DNA of 32,686 bases, from contig NZ_CALLDG010000104.1 in the NCBI RefSeq assembly GCF_937999985.1, positions 1 through 32,686 on the forward strand. The letters are read 5' to 3'. Shown piece by piece: positions 7,740 through 15,929 of the stretch; positions within the stretch are counted from its first letter, which is position 1, and the number at the start of each line of letters is the position of its first letter. A program made the position numbers and the translations under genes. Source of the stretch: an uncultured Corynebacterium sp. GTDB taxonomy: Bacteria > Actinomycetota > Actinomycetes > Mycobacteriales > Mycobacteriaceae. The notes beneath the pieces were generated by a model. The model had not been told where the DNA came from and made no database searches. It worked only from the letters and a program-made list of their open reading frames with translations.

Positions 7740-7780
7740 TGGCGGGCTTGACCCCCGCTCCCGCTTTCGCCCCGTGCGTC

Positions 7781-7834
7781 ACGCGGAAAGTCAGTACGCT
7801 GGGATGCAGTTAACTTAAGCAAACCACTAAATCC
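7781..7834 (+). promoter_or_regulatory. Possible ECF-type promoter region of pspA
   Basis: GGAAAGT near 7786 followed 17 bases later by GTTA resembles a sigma-E-like promoter. Three spaced copies of a CCGAC-type word follow before the pspA ribosome site. Mycobacterial pspA is under envelope-stress sigma control, which makes this reasonable, but the match is imperfect. Confidence 0.25.
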
Positions 7835-7874
7835 CGACTAAGTACCGACTACATCCCGACACAGGAGTTTTCCC

Positions 7875-8675
7875 ATGGCGAATCCATTTTCTAAGGGCTG
7901 GAAATACCTGATGCAGTCCCTCGATACCAAGATCGAGGAGAACGCGGATCCCCATGTGCAGATCCAGCAGGCCACGGAAGCGGCCCGCAAGCAGCACCAG
8001 CAGATTTCCGAAAGTGCAGCCCGCGTGATCGGGAACCGCAACCAGCTGGAAATGAAGATGAACCGCCTGCAGGAAGATGCGGAGAAGCTTTCGGATAACG
8101 CCCGCACCGCCATTCAGCAAGCCGACAAGGCCGCGGCCGATGGCGACCAGGCCAAGGCCAACGAGCTGAACCAGACGGCAGAGCTGTTCGCATCCCAGCT
8201 GGTCACGGTCGAGCAGCAGCTCGAGGAGACCAAGCAGCTGTACTCCGGTGCGGAAGAGGCCGCCCGCCAGGCGCAGCAGCAACAGCAGCAGTCCGCTGCC
8301 CGCCTCGAGGATCAGATGGCGCAGATTAACCAGCTGCGTTCCCAGGTGGATCAGGCGAAGATGCAGGAAGCCACCGCGAATTCCATGCAGCAGATGGATG
8401 GACTGGTGCAGAACGATGACGTGCCGACCCTGGACAGCGTGCGCGAGAAGATCGAGCAGCGCTACGCCCAGGCGCTCGGCAGCCAGGAACTCGTCGAGAA
8501 CTCCGTGCAGGGGCGCATGTCGGAGATCGAATCCGCTGGTAACGACATGCGCGCTAGCTCCCGCCTGGAGGAAATCCGCGCCCAGATGAAGGCCGAGAAC
8601 GGTGCGAACGCTCTCGAGCAGGGCGAGGGGAGCGGTGACGGCACTGGCGAGAGCCAGGGCGAGCTGGAGCGCTAA
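7875..8675 (+). CDS. pspA: PspA/IM30 family envelope-stress protein
   Basis: PspA (an ESCRT-III relative) assembles on the inner face of the cell membrane and protects it under stress. The start MANPFSKGWKYLMQSLDTKI and the following ADPHVQIQQATEAARKQHQQ are close to the mycobacterial PspA as I recall it. Almost the whole 266-residue protein is heptad-rich coiled coil. It includes a Gln-rich stretch near residue 135 and a conserved SVQGRMSEIE segment near the end of the helical core. The tail is a Gly/Glu-rich extension. A ribosome site (CAGGAG) precedes the ATG. No clgR or Rv2743c-like partner lies next to it, unlike in M. tuberculosis. Confidence 0.93.
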   Translation: MANPFSKGWKYLMQSLDTKIEENADPHVQIQQATEAARKQHQQISESAARVIGNRNQLEMKMNRLQEDAEKLSDNARTAIQQADKAAADGDQAKANELNQTAELFASQLVTVEQQLEETKQLYSGAEEAARQAQQQQQQSAARLEDQMAQINQLRSQVDQAKMQEATANSMQQMDGLVQNDDVPTLDSVREKIEQRYAQALGSQELVENSVQGRMSEIESAGNDMRASSRLEEIRAQMKAENGANALEQGEGSGDGTGESQGELER

Positions 8676-8762
8676 CCCGCCCACCCCGCTGGGCTCGCCT
8701 ACCTTGCGGGCACCACTCACCCCTCTGCGGTCAGTAAACCTGGTGTAAAGTATCCAAGGTTC

Positions 8763-8784
8763 GCGGGTGCGCCAATGCACCCGC
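8763..8784 (+). terminator. Hairpin in the leader of the DHA2 exporter gene
   Basis: GCGGGTGC (8763-8770) pairs perfectly with GCACCCGC (8777-8784) over a six-base loop, followed by cttttac. It may end the pspA transcript. A possible -10 (TAAAGT, about 8745) lies just upstream, so it could instead sit in the 5' leader of the exporter mRNA and attenuate it. Confidence 0.55.
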
Positions 8785-8809
8785 CTTTTACATCGTAGAG
8801 GGGATATTT

Positions 8810-10390
8810 TTGTCTGAAGAACTTTTTTCTGACGCCACCGACTCCGACCGCGCGGAGCACTCCGCCCCTCCCAGCGAGCCCACGTCTGGCGCAAAGCTCC
8901 TAATCGGCGTGCTCGTCGCCGCGGCTTTCGTGGTGATTCTCAACGAGACCACCCTGGCCGTGGCTCTGCCCGTTTTGATGGGAGAGTTTGGCGTCACCGC
9001 CGATGCAGCGCAATGGCTGACCACAGCATTCATGCTCACGATGGCCGTGGTCATTCCGATGACCGGCTACATCATGCAGCGTTTCCGCCTGCGCTCGATC
9101 TACGCGACGGCGCTGACGACCTTCCTGGTCGGCACAGTCCTCGCGGCTGCGGCGCCGACGTTCCCGATCCTGCTGCTGGCGCGTGTGATCCAAGCCAGCG
9201 GCACGGCACTGGTGATCCCGATGCTGATGACCACCATCATTCGGCTGGTCCCCATTAACCGCCGCGGCGCGGTGTTCGGCCTGGTCTCGGTGGTTATCGC
9301 GGTGGCTCCGGCACTGGGGCCGACTTTCTCCGGCGTGGTGCTGGAGGCCTTGGGCTGGCGGTGGATCTTCATCCTCGTCGCCCCGCTGGTGCTGATTGCC
9401 TTGGTCGCGGGTCTGTTCCTGGTGAAGAACTTCGAGGAGCCGAGCCGCCCTTCCCTGGACGTGCTCTCCGTTTTCCTCTCCGCCTTCGGCTTTGCGGGTC
9501 TGGTGTACGGCCTGGCCGGCCTGTCGGAGCTGGCCGATGGGGTGCCGGTGCAGCGCCTGATCATCCTGGCTGCGGGCGCGGCGATCCTGGTGGTGTTCTT
9601 CCTGCGCCAGCGTTCCCTGGAGCGCAGCTCTAAGCCGGGCGCCACTCCGCTGTTGAACCTGCAGCCGGTGCGTGTGCGCGAGTACAACCTCTCGCTGGGG
9701 TTGCTGCTGTTCACGTTCTCCATGCTCTTCGGCTTCATCATTCTGATGCCACTGTATGCGCAGAATGTCGCGGGTCTGTCGGAGCTGAAGACTGGCATGG
9801 TTTCCCTGCCCGGCGGCCTGGTCATGGGCCTGCTGGGCCCCGCGGTCGGCCGTGCTTACGATGCGCGCGGTACTCGCCCGCTGATTATCCCGGGCAGCAT
9901 TTTGATCACCATCGGCATGATGGGCTTTGCTGCCCTGGAGCAGACGGAGCACTTGTTTTCTTGGGTTGGTTCGGGCACGTGGCCGGCGTTTGTGCAGCTC
10001 ATGCTTGTTACGGTTGTGTTGAACTTGGGCATTGCTTTGATGATGACGCCCCTTATGTCCAACGCCCTGGCGGCCGTTCCGGACTCTTTGGCTTCCCACG
10101 CGCAGGCAATTTTGAATACTTTCCAGCAGGTTGCCGGCGGCGCGGGAACGGCGATTTTCGTGGCTGTGATGACTTTCGCTTCCGCGCGCTATGCCTCTAG
10201 CAATGCTGAGGAGCTGGCGGGCCTGGGCGCCACGGATCCTGCTCTGGCCGAGGCGCAGGTGGTGGGCCAGGGCATCCACGTGGCGTTCTTGGTTGCGGCC
10301 TTTGCCTCGGTGGCGCTGATGGTGGCCTCGGCGTTTCTAAAGCTGGACGCGAAGGATTCCGCGCACCCGGGCGCGCCTCGGGAGGTCTAG
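8810..10390 (+). CDS. MFS transporter, DHA2 family (14-helix drug:H+ antiporter)
   Basis: This 526-residue membrane protein belongs to the DHA2 (EmrB/QacA-like) group of proton-driven multidrug exporters. Visible marks are the helix-1 motif LNETTLAVALPVLMGEFGV, the motif A loop GYIMQRFRLRSIYA, and motif C as APALGPTFSGVVLEALGWRWIF. Hydrophobic segments are enough for 14 helices. The start is a TTG at 8810 with a GAGGGG ribosome site at the right distance; the first 30 residues are acidic and cytoplasmic. A stable hairpin sits between a possible promoter and this start. The substrate is unknown. No adjacent TetR or MarR regulator is present. Confidence 0.92.
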   Translation: MSEELFSDATDSDRAEHSAPPSEPTSGAKLLIGVLVAAAFVVILNETTLAVALPVLMGEFGVTADAAQWLTTAFMLTMAVVIPMTGYIMQRFRLRSIYATALTTFLVGTVLAAAAPTFPILLLARVIQASGTALVIPMLMTTIIRLVPINRRGAVFGLVSVVIAVAPALGPTFSGVVLEALGWRWIFILVAPLVLIALVAGLFLVKNFEEPSRPSLDVLSVFLSAFGFAGLVYGLAGLSELADGVPVQRLIILAAGAAILVVFFLRQRSLERSSKPGATPLLNLQPVRVREYNLSLGLLLFTFSMLFGFIILMPLYAQNVAGLSELKTGMVSLPGGLVMGLLGPAVGRAYDARGTRPLIIPGSILITIGMMGFAALEQTEHLFSWVGSGTWPAFVQLMLVTVVLNLGIALMMTPLMSNALAAVPDSLASHAQAILNTFQQVAGGAGTAIFVAVMTFASARYASSNAEELAGLGATDPALAEAQVVGQGIHVAFLVAAFASVALMVASAFLKLDAKDSAHPGAPREV

Positions 10391-10427
10391 TTTCGGCCCT
10401 CTCCGCGCTGACTAAGCCTGACATGCG

Positions 10428-10461
10428 AAAGCGCCGCACGCCGGGAGGCGGGCGGCGCTTT
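10428..10461 (+). terminator. Terminator hairpin after the DHA2 exporter gene
   Basis: AAAGCGCCGC (10428-10437) pairs perfectly with GCGGCGCTTT (10452-10461). The ten-base stem starts 37 bases after the exporter stop codon. Confidence 0.7.
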
Positions 10462-10502
10462 GCACTGCGCGGGCCGGGGCCAAGAGCTCCTTCAATCCGG
10501 CT

Positions 10503-10538
10503 CTCCCGGTCGGCGCCGAGCGGAACCTCGGCCGGGAG
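10503..10538 (-). terminator. Hairpin downstream of dprE2
   Basis: CTCCCGG (10503-10509) pairs with CCGGGAG (10532-10538), with an inner stem CCGAG/CTCGG. It lies 12 bases beyond the dprE2 stop and probably ends the dprE1-dprE2 transcript. Confidence 0.5.
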
Positions 10539-10550
10539 GCAGGGTGTCGC

Positions 10551-11309
10551 TTAGAGAGGCAGTTTGCGCAGGATCGGCAGCGGCAGGTGCTTCAGGATCA
10601 GCATGATCGGGCGGAACAGGGGGTGCACCCAGATCAGGGACTTGCGGTTATCCACGGCCTTGGCGATGGCCTTGGCCACGTCTTCCTTGTCCACGGTCAG
10701 CGGCGCATCCTCCAGGTCCTTGGTCATGTTGGTGCGCACCTGGCCCGGGCGTACGGTCAGCACGCGCACGCCGGTGCCACGTAGGGCCTCGTTCAGCATG
10801 CGGTAGAAGCCATCCAGGCCGGCCTTGGTGGAGCCGTAGACGAAGTTGGAGCGGCGCACCATCTCACCTGCAACGGTGGAGAACGCCACGATCTGTCCGT
10901 GGCCCTGCTTCTTCATGTAGTCCGCCAGCAGCACGCCGACGGAGACGGCGCCGGTGAAGTTCACCTGCGCGGCCTGCACGGCCAGCTTCTGGTTGGTCCA
11001 CTGCTTCTCGTTATCGCCCAGGATTCCGAACGCGACGATGGCCAGGTCCACGTCGCCGTGGCTGAAGATTTCCTCGAAAACCTGCGGGTGGGATTCGAAG
11101 TCCACTGCGTCGAAGGTGACGGGTACGACCTCGCTGGCACCGGCGGCGTTCATGCGTGCGGTGGCGTCATCCAAAGACTCGCCAGCACGGGCGGCCAGGA
11201 TCACGCGCGCGGGGCCGCGGGAGAGGAACTCCTCGACGACGGCGAGGCCCATGTCGGACGCACCGCCGAGCAGCAGGATGGACTGGGGTTTGCCAACGGC
11301 ATCAATCAT
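10551..11309 (-). CDS. dprE2: Decaprenylphospho-beta-D-erythro-pentofuranosid-2-ulose 2-reductase DprE2
   Basis: DprE2 is the NADH-dependent reductase that completes the two-step epimerisation of decaprenyl-phospho-ribose to decaprenyl-phospho-arabinose. That product is the sole arabinose donor for arabinogalactan. The 252-residue short-chain dehydrogenase fold shows a cofactor motif LLLGGASDMGLAVVEEF, the VNFTGAVSVG helix, catalytic Ser in FSTVAG and YGSTK (the Tyr/Lys pair), then RPGQVRTNMT. The C-terminal hydrophobic segment (PLFRPIMLILKHLPLPILRKLPL) suggests membrane association. It lies directly downstream of dprE1 on the same strand. The aftA gene that often follows in related genomes is not here. 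Confidence 0.95.
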   Translation of the reverse strand: MIDAVGKPQSILLLGGASDMGLAVVEEFLSRGPARVILAARAGESLDDATARMNAAGASEVVPVTFDAVDFESHPQVFEEIFSHGDVDLAIVAFGILGDNEKQWTNQKLAVQAAQVNFTGAVSVGVLLADYMKKQGHGQIVAFSTVAGEMVRRSNFVYGSTKAGLDGFYRMLNEALRGTGVRVLTVRPGQVRTNMTKDLEDAPLTVDKEDVAKAIAKAVDNRKSLIWVHPLFRPIMLILKHLPLPILRKLPL

Positions 11310-11387
11310 TGTGACTCTCTTTCGGTGGGCTGCGAACTTAATTCGCAGGCAGGGGAGCTATTTCGGGCAGTTTGTGCGGGGCAGCGA

Positions 11388-12800
11388 CTAGAGCTCAAGG
11401 CGGCGGGACATGTCGGAGGCGAAAACCCCCGTCGGGTCGATGCGCTTGCGGGTGGCCAGCCAGCCGGGCAGGCCGGGGTACATCTTGTGGAAGTTCTCGG
11501 CGGAAGTGCGGGACTCCTTGGCCAGGTACAGGCGGCCGCCGAATTCCATCACGCGGCGGTCCAGGTCGTCCAGGAAAGCACCCAGGCCCGGCTTGATCGG
11601 GAAGTCCACGCAGACGTTCCAGCCCGGCATCGGGTAGCTCAGCGGGGCCTTGTTGCCCTCGCCGAACAGCTTGAACACGTTCAGTGCGGAGTAGTGGCCG
11701 GAAGCCTGGATGTCGCGGATGATCTCCTTGAACGGCTCCACGGCCTCCGTCGGCACGACGAACTGGTACTGCAGGAAGCCCTTGGAACCGTAGCCGCGGT
11801 TCCATTCGCCGATAAGGTCCAGCGGCTGGTAGAACTGCGTGAGGTTCTGCACCTGGTTGCGGTACTCGCCGGACTTCAGCCACCACAGCTCGCCGATGGC
11901 CACCATGGACAGCTTGTTCATGGTGAAGCTCGGGAAGATATCCGGCACGGTCATTAGCTGCGGTGCCTTGAACTTCAGCGGATCCTTCGCCAGCTTCGGC
12001 GCGTACTCCTTCAGCTGATCCAGGGTGGCCAGGGAGCCGCGGGAGATCGCGGCGCGGCCCAGCTTCGGCTCCGGGCTGATCGCATCGAACCAGGCGGAGG
12101 AGTAGGTGAAGTTGTGCTCCGAACCGTCGGAGTGGAAGGCGATGGTTTCGTCCAGGGAGTGCGTCATGTCGCCATCGGCGATGAAGTACGCGGTCTCCGT
12201 CTTCGTCATCTCAATGGTCGCGCGCAGGATAATGCCGGTCAGACCCATGCCGCCGACGGTGGCCCAGAACAGTTCGCCTTCCGGGTCGTCCTCGGAGCCC
12301 TCCGGGGTCAGGTGCAGCACGCGCCCGTCGGCCACCAGCAGCTCCATGGAGCGGACGTGGTTGCCGAAGGAACCCGCGGAGTGGTGGTTCTTGCCGTGGA
12401 TATCCGGGCCGATAGCGCCGCCGATGGTCACCTGGCGCGTGCCGGGCAGTACCGGCACCCACAGGCCGTAGGGCAGGGCGGCCTTCATCAGCTGGTCCAG
12501 CGTCACGCCAGCATCCACGTCCACGAGGGCGGTATCGGGGTTGATGCTGTGGATCGTGTTCAGCTGCTGCATGTCGATGACGAGCCCGCCGGCGTTCATA
12601 GCCGGGTCGCCGTAGCTGCGGCCCATGCCGCGGGCGATTACGCCACGCTGCAGGTGGCTGGGCTTATCCGCGTTATCGTCGGCCACGCGCGCGACGGCGG
12701 CGGCAATCTGATCGACATCCTGTGTAGACAGAACTTCGGCGGTCGTGGGGGCAGTGCGACCCCACCCGGTGAGGGTACGAGTGCTGGTGTGCAATTCCAT
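11388..12800 (-). CDS. dprE1: Decaprenylphospho-ribose 2'-oxidase DprE1
   Basis: DprE1 is the FAD-dependent oxidase that forms the keto intermediate in arabinose donor synthesis and is the target of benzothiazinones. Family marks include LTGWGRTAPTTAEV at the start, the FAD-binding ARGMGRSYGDPA, and GTRQVTIGGAIGPDIHGKNHH. The inhibitor-binding cysteine is present in GWNVCVDFP (codon at 11610-11612, residue 397 from my start). The catalytic-site lysine follows 31 residues later in RLYLAKESR, the same spacing as Cys387/Lys418 in M. tuberculosis. I choose the ATG at 12800 (MELHTSTRTLTGWGR), giving 470 residues. The frame extends upstream to 12860 without family similarity. Confidence 0.96.
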   Translation of the reverse strand: MELHTSTRTLTGWGRTAPTTAEVLSTQDVDQIAAAVARVADDNADKPSHLQRGVIARGMGRSYGDPAMNAGGLVIDMQQLNTIHSINPDTALVDVDAGVTLDQLMKAALPYGLWVPVLPGTRQVTIGGAIGPDIHGKNHHSAGSFGNHVRSMELLVADGRVLHLTPEGSEDDPEGELFWATVGGMGLTGIILRATIEMTKTETAYFIADGDMTHSLDETIAFHSDGSEHNFTYSSAWFDAISPEPKLGRAAISRGSLATLDQLKEYAPKLAKDPLKFKAPQLMTVPDIFPSFTMNKLSMVAIGELWWLKSGEYRNQVQNLTQFYQPLDLIGEWNRGYGSKGFLQYQFVVPTEAVEPFKEIIRDIQASGHYSALNVFKLFGEGNKAPLSYPMPGWNVCVDFPIKPGLGAFLDDLDRRVMEFGGRLYLAKESRTSAENFHKMYPGLPGWLATRKRIDPTGVFASDMSRRLEL

Positions 12801-12931
12801 GTTCTCTACCCTAGCGCCCGGCTGCGACAACCCCTGGGCGCGGCGCAGCGTGGGACTCAAGTTGCCAGCGTTTTCGCAGTTGCGGTGTGGGCGGCGTCAC
12901 TAAGAAACAGCGAGACAGAGTTAGTAGAGGG

Positions 12932-13258
12932 CTAGTAAAGCTCCATGATCTGGCGGATTTCCTCCGGCAGCTCCTCGGGCTCGGTGATGGTGGGGCCGTC
13001 GTATTCGCGCAGGATGTCGCGCACGCGCTGGCGGCTGGTGCTGTCGAGGATGGGCAGTTCCTGGGCCATGAGGCGAGTCATGAACTCGTTGAGCGGCAGG
13101 TTCGTGCGGGTGGAGGCCTCGTAGCTGCTTTCCTTACCGACGCCACCGACTCGCACCGGCGCACTCCTGTGTTCCTGTTCGGCGGGGGAGAGCTTGGAGC
13201 GCTTGAAGAGTTTCGCGGCGGCGGGGAACCTATCAAAAACAGCCATGGGGAAGATCAT
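12932..13258 (-). CDS. Uncharacterised 108-residue protein
   Basis: The frame is open far upstream, but only the last 108 residues, from the ATG at 13258, look like a gene. A GGAGG ribosome site lies 12 bases before it, and a second in-frame ATG is at 13246. The product is soluble and mostly helical. A basic N-terminal part (AAAKLFKRSKLSPAEQEHR) is followed by an acidic C-terminal part (ITEPEELPEEIRQIMELY). I recognise no domain. It diverges from the next gene with only 24 bases between starts and follows the dprE1 start at some distance. Confidence 0.65.
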   Translation of the reverse strand: MIFPMAVFDRFPAAAKLFKRSKLSPAEQEHRSAPVRVGGVGKESSYEASTRTNLPLNEFMTRLMAQELPILDSTSRQRVRDILREYDGPTITEPEELPEEIRQIMELY

Positions 13259-13282
13259 AGTCGGTGGTAACCTCCAATATCG

Positions 13283-14104
13283 ATGAGCACTACTGCCCCT
13301 GAAAGCACTGCCGCCGAGTCGGGTGTCGCCGCGAGTACCGCGGTCCCTGGTACGACCCCCGCCGCGGCTCCCGGCGCGCCCGAGCCCGTCCGCTACGACC
13401 CGATCATGGTCGTGGCCGCCGCTGGCCCCGCCGACGACCCGACCTTCGCCATCTGGCAAGTGGAAACCGACCCCGACGTGCAACTCGGAGACTTTTCCGG
13501 CGCTTGGCTGATCGACGGCGCAGGCATCCATGGCTTTGCCGCCAGCGTGGACTGGATCGAGGGAACCGACGACCGCGCGGCCATGCTCACCGCCCTGCTG
13601 CGCTATCCCGTGCTGTTTGTGGGCGACCAGGCGGCCGCGAAGGCGCTGCCGAGCGACGTTGCGCTGGTTGATGTGGCGGCCACGGAGGTTGCTCTTAATG
13701 ACGCCCTCGCCTCCGCCAAGCAGCACTTCAGCGACGAGTTCCCGGGGAAGAAGCAACCGGCGTGGGGGAGCTTCCGCACGCTGGAGGAGTTCCGTGAGGC
13801 CGAGGCTGGCGTGGCTGGCAGTGGTGCTGGTGGCGGCGCGGGCGAGGGCGCGGGTGAGCGCGCCGGAAGCCGCCTCGGGGAGAGCGCTGGCGCTGCTAAT
13901 GGGGGCGATAGTGCGGCTAACGGGAGTGGCAGCGCAGCTGAGCGCGAGGCCGTGGCGGCGGCTCTGCAGGAGGCCGCCGCGCTGCGCGGCTGGATCGCTC
14001 AGTACAACGCCTTCGACAAGTTGCGAGTCCGCCGTCTTGGTCCTGTGATCAGCGAGTTTGTGACGGCTCAGACGCTGCCGCTGGTTCTTGCCCAGCGAGG
14101 TTAG
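13283..14104 (+). CDS. Uncharacterised 273-residue protein
   Basis: The product has an Ala/Pro/Thr-rich N-terminal tail (residues 1-35). A compact domain follows (about 38-165) with IMVVAAAGPADDPTFAIWQVE, GAWLIDGAGIHGFAASVDW and RYPVLFVGDQAAAKALP. A Gly/Ala-rich low-complexity stretch (about 175-225) precedes a short helical end. No transmembrane segment or signal peptide is seen. I do not recognise the family. The start ATG at 13283 lacks a clear ribosome site, so a leaderless message or a later start is possible. It probably forms a unit with the next gene, 25 bases downstream. Confidence 0.7.
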   Translation: MSTTAPESTAAESGVAASTAVPGTTPAAAPGAPEPVRYDPIMVVAAAGPADDPTFAIWQVETDPDVQLGDFSGAWLIDGAGIHGFAASVDWIEGTDDRAAMLTALLRYPVLFVGDQAAAKALPSDVALVDVAATEVALNDALASAKQHFSDEFPGKKQPAWGSFRTLEEFREAEAGVAGSGAGGGAGEGAGERAGSRLGESAGAANGGDSAANGSGSAAEREAVAAALQEAAALRGWIAQYNAFDKLRVRRLGPVISEFVTAQTLPLVLAQRG

Positions 14105-14129
14105 CTGGGCGCTATTACGCTTGGGAACC

Positions 14130-15623
14130 ATGAATCGCTCATCGCTTTATGGGGCCGCCGGGGGCTATGAATCAGCCGGCGGTTCCACTGCTGCGCGAGC
14201 GAACGGGAACGGCGGCGCGGAGGCCGCAGATGCCGTAGATGCGCCGGAAAAGGCGCAGACCACGGAGGCGCCAATCGCGGGTGGGAGCGTGATCTCCCTG
14301 TCGCAGATCCGCACCGCCCGGCGCGACGGCGCCGACGGAGCGGAAGCTAACGCCGGGGGAGCGGCAGACAGCACAGCTGAGGGGATTAGCGCCGAGGGGG
14401 CGGAAGTGCAGGAAAGCCTGGGGATTATGTCTACACCGGGGGCGGGGAGCAGCAGGAACTCCGGAACCCACACCAAGGTTTTCACCGTGGTGGTGGAGCA
14501 TCACTTCCCAGGCGTAGGAAGGTACTCCCGTCTGCTCAGCGTCTCCGGTGCTATGAGCGTGGCGGACTTCGCCGACGCGATTCTCACTAGTTTCGACTGG
14601 CCTGAATCCGTGAACCGAGTCCCCGAGGCGCACCCCACTCGCTACGTCGCGAAGGCGGAGCGCGGCGCCGGGGCCACCGCTGACACTGCTACCAGCGCCG
14701 ACGCTGCCCCCGAGCCAACCTGGAGCTTCCGCGCCCGCACCGCTGGCCGCGTGCGCGTCTACGCCAAGGGTGCAAATTCCATCGGCACTGCTCTCGGCGA
14801 CATTTTCCGCCGCGGGACCATCGGCGTGCTGAAGGTAGGCCGCTACGATTTCAGCGTCAACGTCACAGACACCACCACCCGCCACGAGGAGATCGAGCTC
14901 GTCGCCACCAGTTCCCCCTTCGACGCCTCCTTTGACGCGCCGGGCGAGGCGGATGCCGAAGCAGTGCTCCTGGCCGCCGATTTCCTTGCCGATACGGAGG
15001 AGGATGCGGCTGAGACGGGTGGCGTCAATAAGAATCAGGAAGACGAACTCGCCGCGCATCTGCACCCTGCGGGCATTCCGGCGCGCGTGGACGTCACGGA
15101 GGTGAACGTGGCTCTGGCGGGCGAGGATACCGTGGAGCAGATCCTCGCCGAAACCGACCCTGAGCTGCGGGAACTGCTGCACGAGCGGGCGCTGTACGAG
15201 TTCATTCCGCTGCTGCAGGCGCTGGATTTGGAGCGGCCGGCGAACGTTACCGAGCACGCCGCCGAGTTGCTGGCCGACGCGCCGATTGAGAAGAGCAAGA
15301 TCGGGCGCGCGGCTGCGTGGGCGCGGATCATTGCGCTGTCCACGCTGGTGGATTCGGAGGTCGACGAGGTCAGCGAGGCCTTCATGTCGGCACTCGGCTT
15401 CACGCGCGCGGATGCGAAGCTGCCTCCGACGGATACTGCCTTGGGTACTGACGCCCTCAGCGCCAGCGAGATCAAGTGGCTGTCGCGGCGGACCGGGCGC
15501 ATCTTGGCGCAGGTGGGGGCAAGCAAGTGGGAGCCTCAGCCCGATGACCAGGCGGTTCCTTTGGTTCCGCAGTGTTCGCTGCTGGACCGCTTGGAGATGT
15601 ACCGCTTCGTCCTGCAGCGCTAG
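14130..15623 (+). CDS. Uncharacterised 497-residue protein
   Basis: The first 110 residues from the ATG at 14130 are low-complexity (Ala/Gly/Glu). A beta-rich segment follows, KVFTVVVEHHFPGVGRYSRLLSVSG with ADFADAILTSFDWPE. It faintly recalls the pRiA4b ORF-3-like fold, but I would not name it on this. After an acidic middle (HEEIELVATSSPF to LADTEEDAAETGG) comes a helical C-terminal half with VTEVNVALAGEDTVEQILAETDPELRELLHERAL and a final LLDRLEMYRFVLQ. No membrane segment is visible. The frame also opens upstream to 14088, overlapping the previous gene, but GGGA before 14130 favours the ATG. It contains an exact GGCGTCAATA motif at 15021. Confidence 0.7.
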   Translation: MNRSSLYGAAGGYESAGGSTAARANGNGGAEAADAVDAPEKAQTTEAPIAGGSVISLSQIRTARRDGADGAEANAGGAADSTAEGISAEGAEVQESLGIMSTPGAGSSRNSGTHTKVFTVVVEHHFPGVGRYSRLLSVSGAMSVADFADAILTSFDWPESVNRVPEAHPTRYVAKAERGAGATADTATSADAAPEPTWSFRARTAGRVRVYAKGANSIGTALGDIFRRGTIGVLKVGRYDFSVNVTDTTTRHEEIELVATSSPFDASFDAPGEADAEAVLLAADFLADTEEDAAETGGVNKNQEDELAAHLHPAGIPARVDVTEVNVALAGEDTVEQILAETDPELRELLHERALYEFIPLLQALDLERPANVTEHAAELLADAPIEKSKIGRAAAWARIIALSTLVDSEVDEVSEAFMSALGFTRADAKLPPTDTALGTDALSASEIKWLSRRTGRILAQVGASKWEPQPDDQAVPLVPQCSLLDRLEMYRFVLQR

Positions 15624-15659
15624 CTTGGGTGGGCTGCTGCGCTAGCTTGGCTGTGGTGG

Positions 15660-15845
15660 AATGTCGCTAGATCGGGAATACGTCGGCGCTCGCGGAGCTC
15701 TGCAAAAATCTACAACGCTCTGACCTGCGGCTTTGCGAATTTGCAAACCGGTTCCATTAACGCATTCCCGTTCTAACGACATTTCCCCCAAAGACAGTCC
15801 CCTGGAACCGCTTAGCCAGCCACGCATTCCCGTTCTAACGACATG
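15660..15845 (-). repeat. 62-base-phased repeat array, copy A (three units)
   Basis: Read on the minus strand, the array starts with a unit beginning ATGTCGTTAGAACGGGAATG (15845 down to 15784). A second unit in the same orientation follows (15783-15722), then a unit in the opposite orientation ending at 15660. Each is exactly 62 bases. The last two form the 124-base core shared with copies B and C, bounded by inverted roughly 20-base ends. It lies between two convergent genes. Confidence 0.85.
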
Positions 15846-15856
15846 TGGGTACCGGT

Positions 15857-15874
15857 GAGGCTTCCGGAAGCCTC
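15857..15874. terminator. Perfect palindrome near the gtrA end
   Basis: GAGGCTTCCGGAAGCCTC is a perfect 18-base palindrome. It sits 44 bases beyond the gtrA stop codon on that gene's downstream side and beyond repeat A for the convergent gene. A terminator for both is the simplest reading. Confidence 0.45.
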
Positions 15875-15885
15875 CAGCCAGCCCG

Positions 15886-15929
15886 GCTAGCGCTTGGAGC
15901 TACAGCTACAGCTACAGCTAGCGCTTGAA
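15886..15929. repeat. CTACAG microsatellite and duplicated gtrA end
   Basis: The word gctagcgcttg occurs at 15886 and again at 15917, where it carries the gtrA stop codon, with three and a half copies of a six-base unit (ctacag) between. The gene end appears duplicated by slippage just outside the reading frame. Confidence 0.6.

Noticed and set aside
8900..10279. 459-residue minus-strand frame opposite the DHA2 exporter
   Set aside because: A His/Gln/Arg-rich antisense shadow of a convincing membrane transporter.
13259..14131. Long upstream extension of the 108-residue protein (frame open from 14131)
   Set aside because: The extension is antisense to the 273-residue gene and lacks gene-like composition; a GGAGG site supports the ATG at 13258.
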